This document shows positions 7,902 to 15,867 of a stretch of DNA of 17,889 nt, one piece after another. A program made the translations under genes and the position numbers. This stretch comes from JAKQIM01 sp964633225. GTDB lineage: Bacteria; Chloroflexota; Anaerolineae; Anaerolineales; UBA4823. The stretch is taken from the NCBI GenBank assembly GCA_964633225.1, contig CAZWFQ010000067.1, positions 1 to 17,889 of the forward strand. Reading direction: 5' to 3'. The notes below the pieces were generated by a model. The model saw nothing but the letters and a program-made list of their open reading frames with translations, was not told where the DNA came from and searched no databases. The stretch's first letter is position 1. Every line of letters begins with the position of its first letter.

Positions 7902-9194
7902 GCCGTAGAACAGCGGCAGCGGTTCTACCGGCTCATTGCTCCACGTGTGCGCCGCCAGCACCAGCTTGCGCGCTTCGGCCGCCTTTCCGGCATCGTTGGC
8001 ATGCACAATGAACAACGGCTCGCCATTTTCCACCCGCTCCCCCACCTTGCGCAAAATCTCCAGGCCAACGCCGTAATCAATCGCATCGCCCTTCTGGGCC
8101 CGGCCCCCGCCCAACAGCACCGCCGTCTCGCCCACCACCTGCGCATCGAGGCCGCTCAAGTAGCCCGAGCGCGGTGCGGGCACCACCTCCACCAGGCTGG
8201 CATGCGGCAGTTTATCGGGCTCATCCAGGCAGCGCACATCGCCGCCCTGCGCCTCCACCATGCGGCGGAAAAGCTCGAAAGCCCGATCGTCCGCAATCGC
8301 CTTTTGCACCAGCGCATAACCCTGCTTTTCATCGGCAGCCTTGCCACCCAACACCAGCAAATGGCCCGCCGCCACCAGGCAGTGCTCGCGGAAATCTTCT
8401 GGCCCCTTGCCGCGCAGTGTATCCAACGCCTCACGCAGCTCAAGCGCATTGCCCACTGCCCGCCCCAACGGTTGGTTCATATCCGATAGCAAAGCCGCCA
8501 CCCGCCGGCCCGCCAGGTGCCCAATCTCCACCATCAGTTTGGCCAATAAACGCCCATCTTCCAGCGTCTTCATAAAAGCGCCCTGCCCAACTTTCACATC
8601 CAGCAAGATCGCCTGCGCACCGGCAGCAATCTTCTTGCTCATCACCGATGAGGCGATCAGTGGCAAGGCCTGCACCGTGCCCGTCACATCGCGCAGCGCG
8701 TAAAGCTTGCCATCCGCCGGCGCCAGGTCGGCGCTTTGCCCGGTGACCACAATTCCTATCGTCCGCAGTTGCTCAATGAATTCGGCTGTGCTCAGGTTGC
8801 AGCGGTATCCGGGGATCGATTCCAGCTTGTCCAGGGTGCCGCCGCTGAAACCCAGCCCTCGCCCCGACATCTTCCCCACCGGCAGCCCGCAAGCGGCAAC
8901 AGCAGGCGCAATCACCAGCGTGGTCTTATCCCCCACCCCGCCCGTCGAGTGCTTATCCACCGCAATCGGTACCACGCCCGAAAGGTCCAGCACCTCGCCA
9001 GAATGGGCCATCGCCAGGGTCAGATCTGTCGTTTCGCGTGGCGTCATGCCGTTCAACAGCACAGCCATCGCCCAGGCCGAAGCCTGGTAATCGGGAATTT
9101 CACCGACCGTATATCCCTTTACAAAGAATTCGATCTCCTGGCGGGTCAATTCCTGATGATCACGTTTTTTGATGATAATATCTACAGCGCGCAT
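7890..9194 (-). CDS. deoA/pdp: Pyrimidine-nucleoside (thymidine) phosphorylase
   Basis: A 434-residue enzyme that splits thymidine, uridine or deoxyuridine with phosphate into base plus (deoxy)ribose 1-phosphate for salvage. It has the nucleoside phosphorylase II signature: K81-H82-S83 in DKHSTGGVGDK and the KMSGRGLGFSGGTLDKLE block (108-125). The block has SGGT where TGGT is common. Full length fits the bacterial homodimeric family. A TTG at 9209 would add five residues, but ATG 9194 has GGAGA eight bases upstream and gives the standard MRAVDIIIKKRD start. Sequence alone does not separate strict thymidine phosphorylase from the broader Pdp type. It is divergent from the gene at 9273 and overlaps the cyclase gene tail to tail by 12 bases. 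Upp, which uses uracil, lies 3.7 kb away. Confidence 0.94.
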   Translation of the reverse strand: MRAVDIIIKKRDHQELTRQEIEFFVKGYTVGEIPDYQASAWAMAVLLNGMTPRETTDLTLAMAHSGEVLDLSGVVPIAVDKHSTGGVGDKTTLVIAPAVAACGLPVGKMSGRGLGFSGGTLDKLESIPGYRCNLSTAEFIEQLRTIGIVVTGQSADLAPADGKLYALRDVTGTVQALPLIASSVMSKKIAAGAQAILLDVKVGQGAFMKTLEDGRLLAKLMVEIGHLAGRRVAALLSDMNQPLGRAVGNALELREALDTLRGKGPEDFREHCLVAAGHLLVLGGKAADEKQGYALVQKAIADDRAFELFRRMVEAQGGDVRCLDEPDKLPHASLVEVVPAPRSGYLSGLDAQVVGETAVLLGGGRAQKGDAIDYGVGLEILRKVGERVENGEPLFIVHANDAGKAAEARKLVLAAHTWSNEPVEPLPLFYGLIQ

Positions 9195-9235
9195 ATTTTT
9201 CGTCTCCAATGAATTGCTGTTTTTCGCTAACTGCC

Positions 9236-9243
9236 ATTATAAT
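9236..9243. promoter_or_regulatory. Shared divergent -10 element (palindromic ATTATAAT)
   Basis: ATTATAAT is its own reverse complement. It supplies TATAAT on the plus strand (9238-9243) for the gene at 9273 and TATAAT on the minus strand (9241-9236) for the phosphorylase starting at 9194. On the plus strand a partial -35, TTGCTG (9214-9219), is 18 bases upstream. On the minus strand no good -35 is seen. Polymerase could not occupy both directions at once. Confidence 0.6.
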
Positions 9244-9261
9244 CCAGGGTAGACACAATTT

Positions 9262-9268
9262 AAGGAGG
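9262..9268 (+). promoter_or_regulatory. Strong ribosome binding site for the 180-residue gene
   Basis: AAGGAGG is a near-perfect anti-16S match, four bases before ATG 9273. It is the best Shine-Dalgarno in the window. Most other genes here have weak ones or start next to their -10 element, which suggests this gene is made in larger amounts. Confidence 0.7.
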
Positions 9269-9272
9269 CAGT

Positions 9273-9815
9273 ATGACAGACACCCCTCAATCCCAATCCT
9301 ACCAGTTAGGCCCCGAAGATAAAGTACTGCCAGTCATGGTCTACATCCCAAACGGGGTCGTGCGCGGCGAAACGATCATCAAACAGACCATCCGCATCGC
9401 CACCTGGCTGCGCGCCGCCTCCCCCATCGACTACCTCAGGCTGCACAAAGCCCAGGTCTTGCTTCTTGCAGGCAGCTCGCTCCAAACGATGGCCGTCCCT
9501 GAAATGTTCATCTCCGTTCCGCAAATCCTGGCCATCCATGCCGTCCCGCCCGCCCAAGAAAACCTGGATTACGATGTCACCGAGCCCAACCGCAAAATGG
9601 AACCCATTCTCACCATGCTGGGCTCCTTCCGCATCCAGGCCAACATGCGCATGGCAGCCAGCACCAACATGGCCTTACATCTCACCACCATCAAAGAAGC
9701 TTTCATCACCATCTACGATGCTGAGATCACCAACCCGGCTATTCCCAACATGGGCACCGTGCGCACCCCCATGATCTTCGTGCGCCCGGCATCCGTCCTG
9801 TTTGCCCTACGCTAA
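9273..9815 (+). CDS. Unrecognised 180-residue protein with an apparent internal duplication
   Basis: No family is confidently recognised. The ATG is fixed by a strong AAGGAGG four bases upstream and a TATAAT about 30 bases upstream. No signal peptide, membrane segment or cysteine is seen, so it is probably cytosolic. It reads as two related halves of about 70 residues (20-90 and 111-180), each with a strand-rich pattern. The pair 54-62 (YLRLHKAQV) and 144-152 (FITIYDAEI) line up, as do 78-88 (MFISVPQILAI) and 167-179 (MIFVRPASVLFAL). The first half starts with an IPNGVVRGE motif. The pattern recalls small beta-barrel domains grouped under DUF6812, but that is from memory and unverified. It is divergent from the phosphorylase and overlaps the uracil-DNA glycosylase gene tail to tail by nine bases. 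Confidence 0.8.
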   Translation: MTDTPQSQSYQLGPEDKVLPVMVYIPNGVVRGETIIKQTIRIATWLRAASPIDYLRLHKAQVLLLAGSSLQTMAVPEMFISVPQILAIHAVPPAQENLDYDVTEPNRKMEPILTMLGSFRIQANMRMAASTNMALHLTTIKEAFITIYDAEITNPAIPNMGTVRTPMIFVRPASVLFALR

Positions 9816-10499
9816 CCTGGAACGGGCTCCCAGCCAGATCTGGTCGAACATCGCGGCCGTCAGGCGGCCTGTTTGGGTATTCTGCCGGCTGGGGTGGTAC
9901 GAAGCCAGCAGCCAGGGCCGCCCCTGGCCCAGCTCATAAAAAGCCCCGTGGGCAAAATCCAGCCTGCCGGTTGAATACCCCTGCCCCTTATACAAGCGCA
10001 GCACCTGGTCAAAGGCGATCTTCCCCAAAGCAATGATCCCTTGCACGTTGGTCAGTATTGCCATCTCCTGCGCCAGGTAAGGCAGGCAGTTGGCAATTTC
10101 ATCGGGTGCAGGCTTGTTGTCTGGCGGCGCGCAGCGGCAGACAGCCGAAATGAAAAGATCCTGTAATGCCAGCCCATCGCCCAGGCCAATTGTCAGCGGC
10201 TGGTTGGCAAACCCGGCCCGGTGCAGGGCTGGATACAAAAAGTCACCCGATGCATCTCCCGTGAACATGCGTCCGGTGCGGTTCGAACCATGCGCACCCG
10301 GCGCCAGCCCTACTGCCAGCAAGCGTGCCCCCGGGTCGCCAAACCCTGGCACCGGCTTGCCCCAATAATCACAATCCCGGTAGGCGCGCCGTTTTTCGCG
10401 TGCCACCTGCTCGCGCCAGGCCACCAGCCGGGGGCATTTGCGGCAAGCCAACAGCGTTTGATTCAAATGCACAAGCTCATTCATCGGCAACCCTGTCAT
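9807..10499 (-). CDS. Family 5 uracil-DNA glycosylase (UDGb type, 4Fe-4S)
   Basis: A 230-residue DNA repair enzyme that removes uracil and other deaminated bases. Motif A, GLAPGAHGSNRTGR (64-77), has Ala where families 1 and 4 carry a catalytic Asp, Asn or Glu. That is the mark of family 5. The second active-site motif is HPSRQN (202-207). Cysteines C19, C22, C123 and C138 match the iron-sulfur cluster ligands of families 4 and 5. ATG 10499 has GAGG nearby on the minus strand. An alternative ATG at 10484 would drop five residues and also has an AGGG before it. It lies nine bases after the queA stop and is the last gene of the ruvB operon. Its end overlaps the gene at 9273 tail to tail by nine bases. 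Confidence 0.9.
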   Translation of the reverse strand: MTGLPMNELVHLNQTLLACRKCPRLVAWREQVAREKRRAYRDCDYWGKPVPGFGDPGARLLAVGLAPGAHGSNRTGRMFTGDASGDFLYPALHRAGFANQPLTIGLGDGLALQDLFISAVCRCAPPDNKPAPDEIANCLPYLAQEMAILTNVQGIIALGKIAFDQVLRLYKGQGYSTGRLDFAHGAFYELGQGRPWLLASYHPSRQNTQTGRLTAAMFDQIWLGARSRLA

Positions 10500-10508
10500 T
10501 CCCGATCC

Positions 10509-11537
10509 TCACAAGATCAACATCGCATCCCCAAATGAATAAAACCGGTACCCTTCTCGCTTGGCTGTCTCGTAAGCATCCAGGATCCGTTCTCGTCCTG
10601 CAAATGCGCTCACCAGCATGATCAGGGTTGAACGCGGCAGGTGAAAGTTGGTGATCATGGCATCCACCAGGCGAAACGGGTAGCCCGGCAGGATGTACAG
10701 CGCAGTTGGGCCGCTGTAAGGCGCCGCCTGGCCCGCCGCAGCACAAGTCTCCAGCGTGCGCACCGAGGTGGTGCCCACGGCAATCACTCGCCCGCCTGCC
10801 TGCCGCGCCGCCTGGATGGCAGCTACCGTCTCGGCTGTCACCTGGCACCACTCGCTATGGATGGCGTGCTGCTGGGGATCGTCTTCGGTCACCGGGGCAA
10901 ACGTATCCAGGCCCACATGCAGGGTCACGGTAGCCCGCCCAATCCCCTGGGCGGTCAGCGCATCCATCAGGCGCGGCGTAAAATGCAACCCTGCTGTGGG
11001 CGCCGCGGCCGAACCCGCCTGGCGCGCATACACCGTCTGGTAACGTTCAGGGTCTGCCAACGGGGCATGGATGTAAGGCGGCAGCGGCACATGCCCCGCC
11101 TGCGCCAGGTAAGGTTCCGGCGGCGCGCTGAAGCGCACCCGCCGCAGGGGACCTTCCAGCACCGCCTCAATCTCAACCCACAGCGCCAGCGCTTCTCCGG
11201 CCCGGTCAACCACCTGCACCTGCCTGCCAGGGGTCAGCCCCTTGCCGCCCGCCAAGGCCTGCCAGGTCTGCTCATCCTCTCGCTTTAACAGCAGCAGCTC
11301 CACCCGCCCCCCGCCCGGCAGCTTGCGTCCAAACAGGCGCGCCGGAATCACGCGTGTCTCGTTCAACACCAACAAGTCACCTGGCTTTAAATACCGCCCC
11401 ACCTCTCCAAAGGTGGTGTGCTCCAGGCTGCCACGCTGCCGGTCCAACACCAGCAGGCGCGCCGCATCGCGCGGCTCCAACGGGGTTTGAGCAATGCACT
11501 CAACCGGAAGATCGTAATCGAAATCGTCAGTTTTCAT
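10509..11537 (-). CDS. queA: tRNA preQ1(34) S-adenosylmethionine ribosyltransferase-isomerase
   Basis: QueA transfers and rearranges the ribosyl group of SAM onto 7-aminomethyl-7-deazaguanine at tRNA position 34, giving epoxyqueuosine. The 342-residue length is standard. Recognisable blocks are the start (DFDYDLPVECIAQTPLEPRDAARLL), LVLNETRVIPARL (about 55-67), TAGLHFTP (about 180-187), HVGLDTFAPV (about 206-215), HSEWCQV and the ITNFHLPRSTLIMLVSAFAG block near the C-terminus. Its ATG overlaps the DUF2905 stop by ATGA (11534-11537), so the genes are co-translated. The ruvB-DUF2905-queA order resembles ruv-queA operons in other bacteria. No tgt, queG or preQ1 synthesis gene is in the window, but a YhhQ-type precursor transporter is encoded at 16802. 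Confidence 0.96.
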   Translation of the reverse strand: MKTDDFDYDLPVECIAQTPLEPRDAARLLVLDRQRGSLEHTTFGEVGRYLKPGDLLVLNETRVIPARLFGRKLPGGGRVELLLLKREDEQTWQALAGGKGLTPGRQVQVVDRAGEALALWVEIEAVLEGPLRRVRFSAPPEPYLAQAGHVPLPPYIHAPLADPERYQTVYARQAGSAAAPTAGLHFTPRLMDALTAQGIGRATVTLHVGLDTFAPVTEDDPQQHAIHSEWCQVTAETVAAIQAARQAGGRVIAVGTTSVRTLETCAAAGQAAPYSGPTALYILPGYPFRLVDAMITNFHLPRSTLIMLVSAFAGRERILDAYETAKREGYRFYSFGDAMLIL

Positions 11538-11761
11538 TTGTTCAACAACTTCACCAAAACGCCAAAGATCAGCGACAGCACCACCGAAAGCAAGATCGAA
11601 GTCGCCAGCGGAAAAATACAGGTAAAATGACTGCCTTCAATCCGAATATCGCCCGGCAGGTGCCCCAGGGGTAGGTTAAGCTTACCAGCCAGGTACAATC
11701 CCCCGCCCACCAAGAAGATCAGCACGCCCAGCCCCATCAACACGCGGGCCATCAGAAGCAT
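11534..11761 (-). CDS. DUF2905 small membrane protein
   Basis: A 75-residue protein with two hydrophobic segments (about residues 2-23 and 50-71) around a short polar loop. The loop holds the LPGDIRIEGSHF signature of DUF2905, and the sequence continues into FPLATSILLSVVLSL. The function of the family is unknown. It is often found beside ruvB and queA, as here. A GTG at 11773 directly abuts the ruvB stop and would add four residues. ATG 11761 is preferred because AGGTGG, at the ruvB stop, sits eight bases ahead of it. The stop overlaps queA by ATGA. It is predicted to sit in the cytoplasmic membrane. Confidence 0.88.
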   Translation of the reverse strand: MLLMARVLMGLGVLIFLVGGGLYLAGKLNLPLGHLPGDIRIEGSHFTCIFPLATSILLSVVLSLIFGVLVKLLNK

Positions 11762-11773
11762 TTTGCCGTCCAC

Positions 11774-12802
<1,029 letters not shown>

Positions 12803-12808
12803 AGAATG

Positions 12809-12814
12809 ATTATA
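12809..12814 (-). promoter_or_regulatory. -10 hexamer of the ruvB operon (leaderless)
   Basis: TATAAT on the minus strand (12814 to 12809) is six bases before ATG 12802, so the transcript should begin at the start codon. A poor -35 candidate, TTTCAA (12836-12831), is 16 bases upstream. No ribosome binding site can fit. The upp promoter lies on the other strand about 35 bases away. Confidence 0.6.
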
Positions 12815-12847
12815 ACCGAAACATATCCCATTGAAAGCAAACGGGAA

Positions 12848-12853
12848 TATAAT
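12848..12853 (+). promoter_or_regulatory. -10 hexamer of upp
   Basis: TATAAT at 12848-12853 lies 32 bases before the upp ATG, leaving room for a short leader that holds TGGAG (12871-12875) ten bases before the ATG. TTGAAA at 12831-12836 is too close (11 bases) to be a normal -35, and no better one is visible. Confidence 0.55.
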
Positions 12854-12885
12854 ATCCCTAATCTTATACCTGGAGCAGATGCCCT

Positions 12886-13512
12886 ATGTCCAACGTTTTT
12901 CCTTCTCCCCATCCCCTGGTTGCCCATAAGCTGGCCCTGCTGCGCAATGTGGACACCGAACCCAAGAAGTTCCGCGAGCTGGTGCCAGAAATCGCCTCCC
13001 TGATGACTTATGAAGCCACCCTGGATCTTGAGCTGCGCCCCATTGAAGTGCAAACCCCCCTGGCCCTGGCCAAATGCCAGGCCCTGCAAGCCAAGATCGG
13101 TTTAGTGCCCATCCTGCGCGCCGGTCTTGGTATGGTCGAAGGCGTTTGGGCCTTGATGCCCTCGGCTGAAGTTTGGCACATCGGCCTCTACCGCGACGAA
13201 AAAACCCTCAAGCCGGTGGAATACTACAATAAGCTGCCCATCGAACCCACCGTCCAGGTTTGCCTGGTGCTCGACCCTATGCTTGCCACCGGCGGATCCG
13301 CCGTCGCCACGGTAGATATCCTCAAGCGCTGGGGCGTCACCAAGATCAAATTCGTCGGCATCATCGGCGCACCGCAGGGCATCGAAAACATGCAGCAGCA
13401 CCACCCCGACGTGCCGATCTACCTGGCTGCCATTGACGAACGGCTGAACGAGCGCGGCTACATTGTGCCCGGGCTGGGCGATGCCGGCGACCGGCAGTTT
13501 GGCACCGCCTAA
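12886..13512 (+). CDS. upp: Uracil phosphoribosyltransferase
   Basis: Upp joins uracil to PRPP to give UMP in pyrimidine salvage. The 208-residue length is normal. The PRPP-binding loop VLDPMLATGGSA is at 128-139. The C-terminal uracil-recognition segment YIVPGLGDAGDRQFGT is at 192-207. The N-terminal PRPP-contact stretch VPILRAGLGM is at 74-83. It is a single gene, with its own TATAAT and TGGAG upstream, divergent from ruvB. It can use uracil released by the nucleoside phosphorylase at 7890-9194, although the two are not in one operon. Confidence 0.97.
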   Translation: MSNVFPSPHPLVAHKLALLRNVDTEPKKFRELVPEIASLMTYEATLDLELRPIEVQTPLALAKCQALQAKIGLVPILRAGLGMVEGVWALMPSAEVWHIGLYRDEKTLKPVEYYNKLPIEPTVQVCLVLDPMLATGGSAVATVDILKRWGVTKIKFVGIIGAPQGIENMQQHHPDVPIYLAAIDERLNERGYIVPGLGDAGDRQFGTA

Positions 13513-13541
13513 AACTTACATTTTTAACACTTGTCATAATG

Positions 13542-13569
13542 CTCGGTTGTGCCTTAAAATTCAACCGAG
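13542..13569. promoter_or_regulatory. Inverted repeat upstream of the kinase promoter
   Basis: CTCGGTTG (13542-13549) and CAACCGAG (13562-13569) form a perfect eight-base inverted repeat around a 12-base AT-rich centre. It lies 30 bases after the upp stop and ends five bases before the kinase -35. No T-run follows, so it is a weak candidate as a upp terminator. The position suits an operator or activator site. Confidence 0.45.
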
Positions 13570-13574
13570 AAGAA

Positions 13575-13604
13575 TTGTTATTATCCTTACTTAGGTGCTA
13601 TACT
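13575..13604 (+). promoter_or_regulatory. Promoter of the kinase-ttuA-yhhQ operon (leaderless)
   Basis: TTGTTA (13575-13580) and TATACT (13599-13604) are 18 bases apart. The -10 ends seven bases before ATG 13612, so the transcript would start at the start codon and carry no Shine-Dalgarno. This is the most complete sigma-70-like promoter in the window. Confidence 0.65.
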
Positions 13605-13611
13605 TTCTGAC

Positions 13612-15867
13612 ATGACCACTGAAAAGTTCGGCCGCTACGAGATCAAAGGGGAGCTGGGGCGCGGGGGCATGGCCTCGGTTTTCAAAGCCTATGACCCGCG
13701 CTTTGAGCGCGAAGTAGCCATCAAAGTCTTACCGCGTGAATTTTTGCACGACCCGCAGTTCAAAGTGCGCTTCGATCGCGAAGCCAAGATGGTGGCCCTG
13801 CTCGAGCATCCTGCGATCGTGCCGGTCTATGATTTCGGCGAGGAAGAAGGCCAGCCCTACATCGTCATGCGCTACATGTCGGGCGGCTCTCTAGCCGACA
13901 GGGTCAAGCAAGGCCCCATGCCCGTCAACGAAGTGGTCAAGATGGTCAGCCGCCTGGCCCCCGCCCTGGATGCCGCCCATTCCAAAGGCATCATCCACCG
14001 CGATATGAAGCCTGGCAACATCCTGTTCGACCAATATGGCAACGCCTTTCTCTCCGATTTCGGCATCGCCCGCCTGAAGCAGTCCACCAGTGCCACCCTC
14101 ACTGGCGGGGCCATCTTGGGCACCCCGGCTTACATGAGCCCCGAGCAAGTGCAGGGCGGCATGGAAATCGACGGGCGCAGCGATATTTACGCCCTCGGCG
14201 TGATCTTATTCCAGGTCCTGGCTGGCAAAACCCCTTACAACGCCGATACCGCCGCCAAGCTGATGATGATGCACATCCTCGAGCCGGTGCCCAGCCTGCT
14301 GGAAGAAAAAGCCGATCTGCCGCCTGCCTTTGATGCCGTCATCGAGAAGGCCATGGCCAAAGACCCCGATGACCGCTTCCAGACCAGCCAGGAATTAGCC
14401 GATGCCGCTGAAGAAGTGGCCCGGAACGCCTCAGACGCCACCCACATTGGCGCTGCACCCGCCAAGACCCAATTCAGTGCCACGCGCATCCGCCCGGCCG
14501 CCAACGCCACCACCGCTGCCGCTGCCCCAGCCAAGAAAGGCTCCGGCTCGCGCTTGCCGCCGCCTGCCGCTGCGCCCTCAATCCCTGCAAAGCGCGGACT
14601 TCCCCTCTGGCTGTGGATTGCCGGTGGGCTGATCCTGGTGGCCGCCGTGTTGGCGGTGGCATTTGGCGGCTCGCTCCTGATTGCCCTGGGCCTGAAGGCC
14701 GCCACCCCCACCATCACCACCCCTCCCTCTGCCACCATCCCCATTGTGGCTGAGCTTCCTTCAGCCACGCCCACCCTGGCGGCATCAGAAACTGCCCTGC
14801 CGCCCAGCAGCACTCCCCAGCCAACCGACGTCCCGCCCACCGCCACCACCGCCCCCTCTGAGACGCCCCTCCCGCCGACCCCCACCGCAACCTTCACCCC
14901 CCTCCCCGCCGCGCCGGTCATCGGCGGCGCAGATATGGTCGCCTTCTTGCGCAACAACGACGTGTGGGTGGTGAACCTGGATGGCACTGGCCTGACCCAG
15001 CTCACCACCGACGGCGGCAGGAAAGACATGCTGCAGTGGAACCCCGATGGCTCGGCGGTGGTCTTCGTCTCTGGCCTGTGTGTGCGCCAGGTGGCGATAG
15101 ACACCGGCCGCGTTGATGATGTCGTCTGCCTGAACTCCGGCACCCTCGAGCTCTTCCGCCTCTCGCCCGATGGCAGCCTGGCCGCCATCAGCGTCTTCCA
15201 GCAGTTATTCATCGTCCCCAACGACCCCGAGCGCCTCAGCCAGGTCGATTATTGGACCGGCATCCGCGATATGTCGGTCTGCGCCGCCATGGCCCCTTAC
15301 GCTTCCAGCACCGGCGCAGCATACTTAGTGGAAGAGGCTTTGTGGTCTGAAGATATGCAGCACATGGCCCTGGTGTTGGTGGGCGCGGTTGAAGGCCGCC
15401 GCGAAGACGTGGTCTACGTGCTCGATATCTCAACCTGCGAGACCAATGTGCGCAAGATCGACGAATTCCCCGCCCAGCGCTTCACCATGAGCGGCTACCG
15501 CAACTACCCCGAGCTGGATCATGTTGGCTGGAACGGCACCTCCCTCTTCGCCCTGGTCGGCTTCGTGCGCAACGAGGGCTTTGGCGACCTGTACTTTTAC
15601 GATATGGACCTGCACACCATCGTCCCCAAGGCCAACCCCGTGCGCGGCTCTTGCTGTTACCGCGACCCCAACTTCAGCCCCGATGGCACCCACATTGCAT
15701 TTGCATTCCAGGACATTGGCCTGGGCGAGAACAGCGTCATCGAGCTGTATTACATCTCGGTTGGCAGCCTGGGCACCGGCACGCAGTACGCCCCCATCCC
15801 CCTGCCAGAAAACTTCTTCACCAACCCAAAGGACAGCCCGCAGCCTGCCTTGCGGCCAGCTCCCTGA
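13612..15867 (+). CDS. Transmembrane Ser/Thr protein kinase with an extracytoplasmic propeller-like domain
   Basis: A 751-residue PknB-type kinase. The cytoplasmic kinase domain (about 8-270) is complete: G-loop GRGGMASV (16-23), K38, E57, HRDMKPGN (129-136, catalytic D131), DFG (149-151) and an activation segment with TPAYMSPE (171-178). A juxtamembrane stretch (276-330) is rich in Ala and Thr, one membrane helix spans about 331-361, and a Pro/Thr/Ser linker follows to about 435. The C-terminal domain (436-751) has WD40/TolB-like strand repeats, for example NNDVWVVNLDGTGLTQLT and two SPDG turns. It probably senses a ligand or the envelope. All six cysteines lie in this outer domain. Only seven bases separate the -10 from the ATG. 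The stop overlaps the next start as TGATG. Confidence 0.93.
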   Translation: MTTEKFGRYEIKGELGRGGMASVFKAYDPRFEREVAIKVLPREFLHDPQFKVRFDREAKMVALLEHPAIVPVYDFGEEEGQPYIVMRYMSGGSLADRVKQGPMPVNEVVKMVSRLAPALDAAHSKGIIHRDMKPGNILFDQYGNAFLSDFGIARLKQSTSATLTGGAILGTPAYMSPEQVQGGMEIDGRSDIYALGVILFQVLAGKTPYNADTAAKLMMMHILEPVPSLLEEKADLPPAFDAVIEKAMAKDPDDRFQTSQELADAAEEVARNASDATHIGAAPAKTQFSATRIRPAANATTAAAAPAKKGSGSRLPPPAAAPSIPAKRGLPLWLWIAGGLILVAAVLAVAFGGSLLIALGLKAATPTITTPPSATIPIVAELPSATPTLAASETALPPSSTPQPTDVPPTATTAPSETPLPPTPTATFTPLPAAPVIGGADMVAFLRNNDVWVVNLDGTGLTQLTTDGGRKDMLQWNPDGSAVVFVSGLCVRQVAIDTGRVDDVVCLNSGTLELFRLSPDGSLAAISVFQQLFIVPNDPERLSQVDYWTGIRDMSVCAAMAPYASSTGAAYLVEEALWSEDMQHMALVLVGAVEGRREDVVYVLDISTCETNVRKIDEFPAQRFTMSGYRNYPELDHVGWNGTSLFALVGFVRNEGFGDLYFYDMDLHTIVPKANPVRGSCCYRDPNFSPDGTHIAFAFQDIGLGENSVIELYYISVGSLGTGTQYAPIPLPENFFTNPKDSPQPALRPAP

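Noticed and set aside
12844..12859. Palindrome-like sequence around the upp TATAAT
   Set aside because: Only the outer four bases (GGGA/TCCC) and the two central bases pair. The middle positions do not, so operator status cannot be supported.
14235..15221. Minus-strand 328-codon frame opposite the kinase gene
   Set aside because: It mirrors the Pro/Thr-rich linker and kinase codons. No promoter, start signal or family motif supports it.
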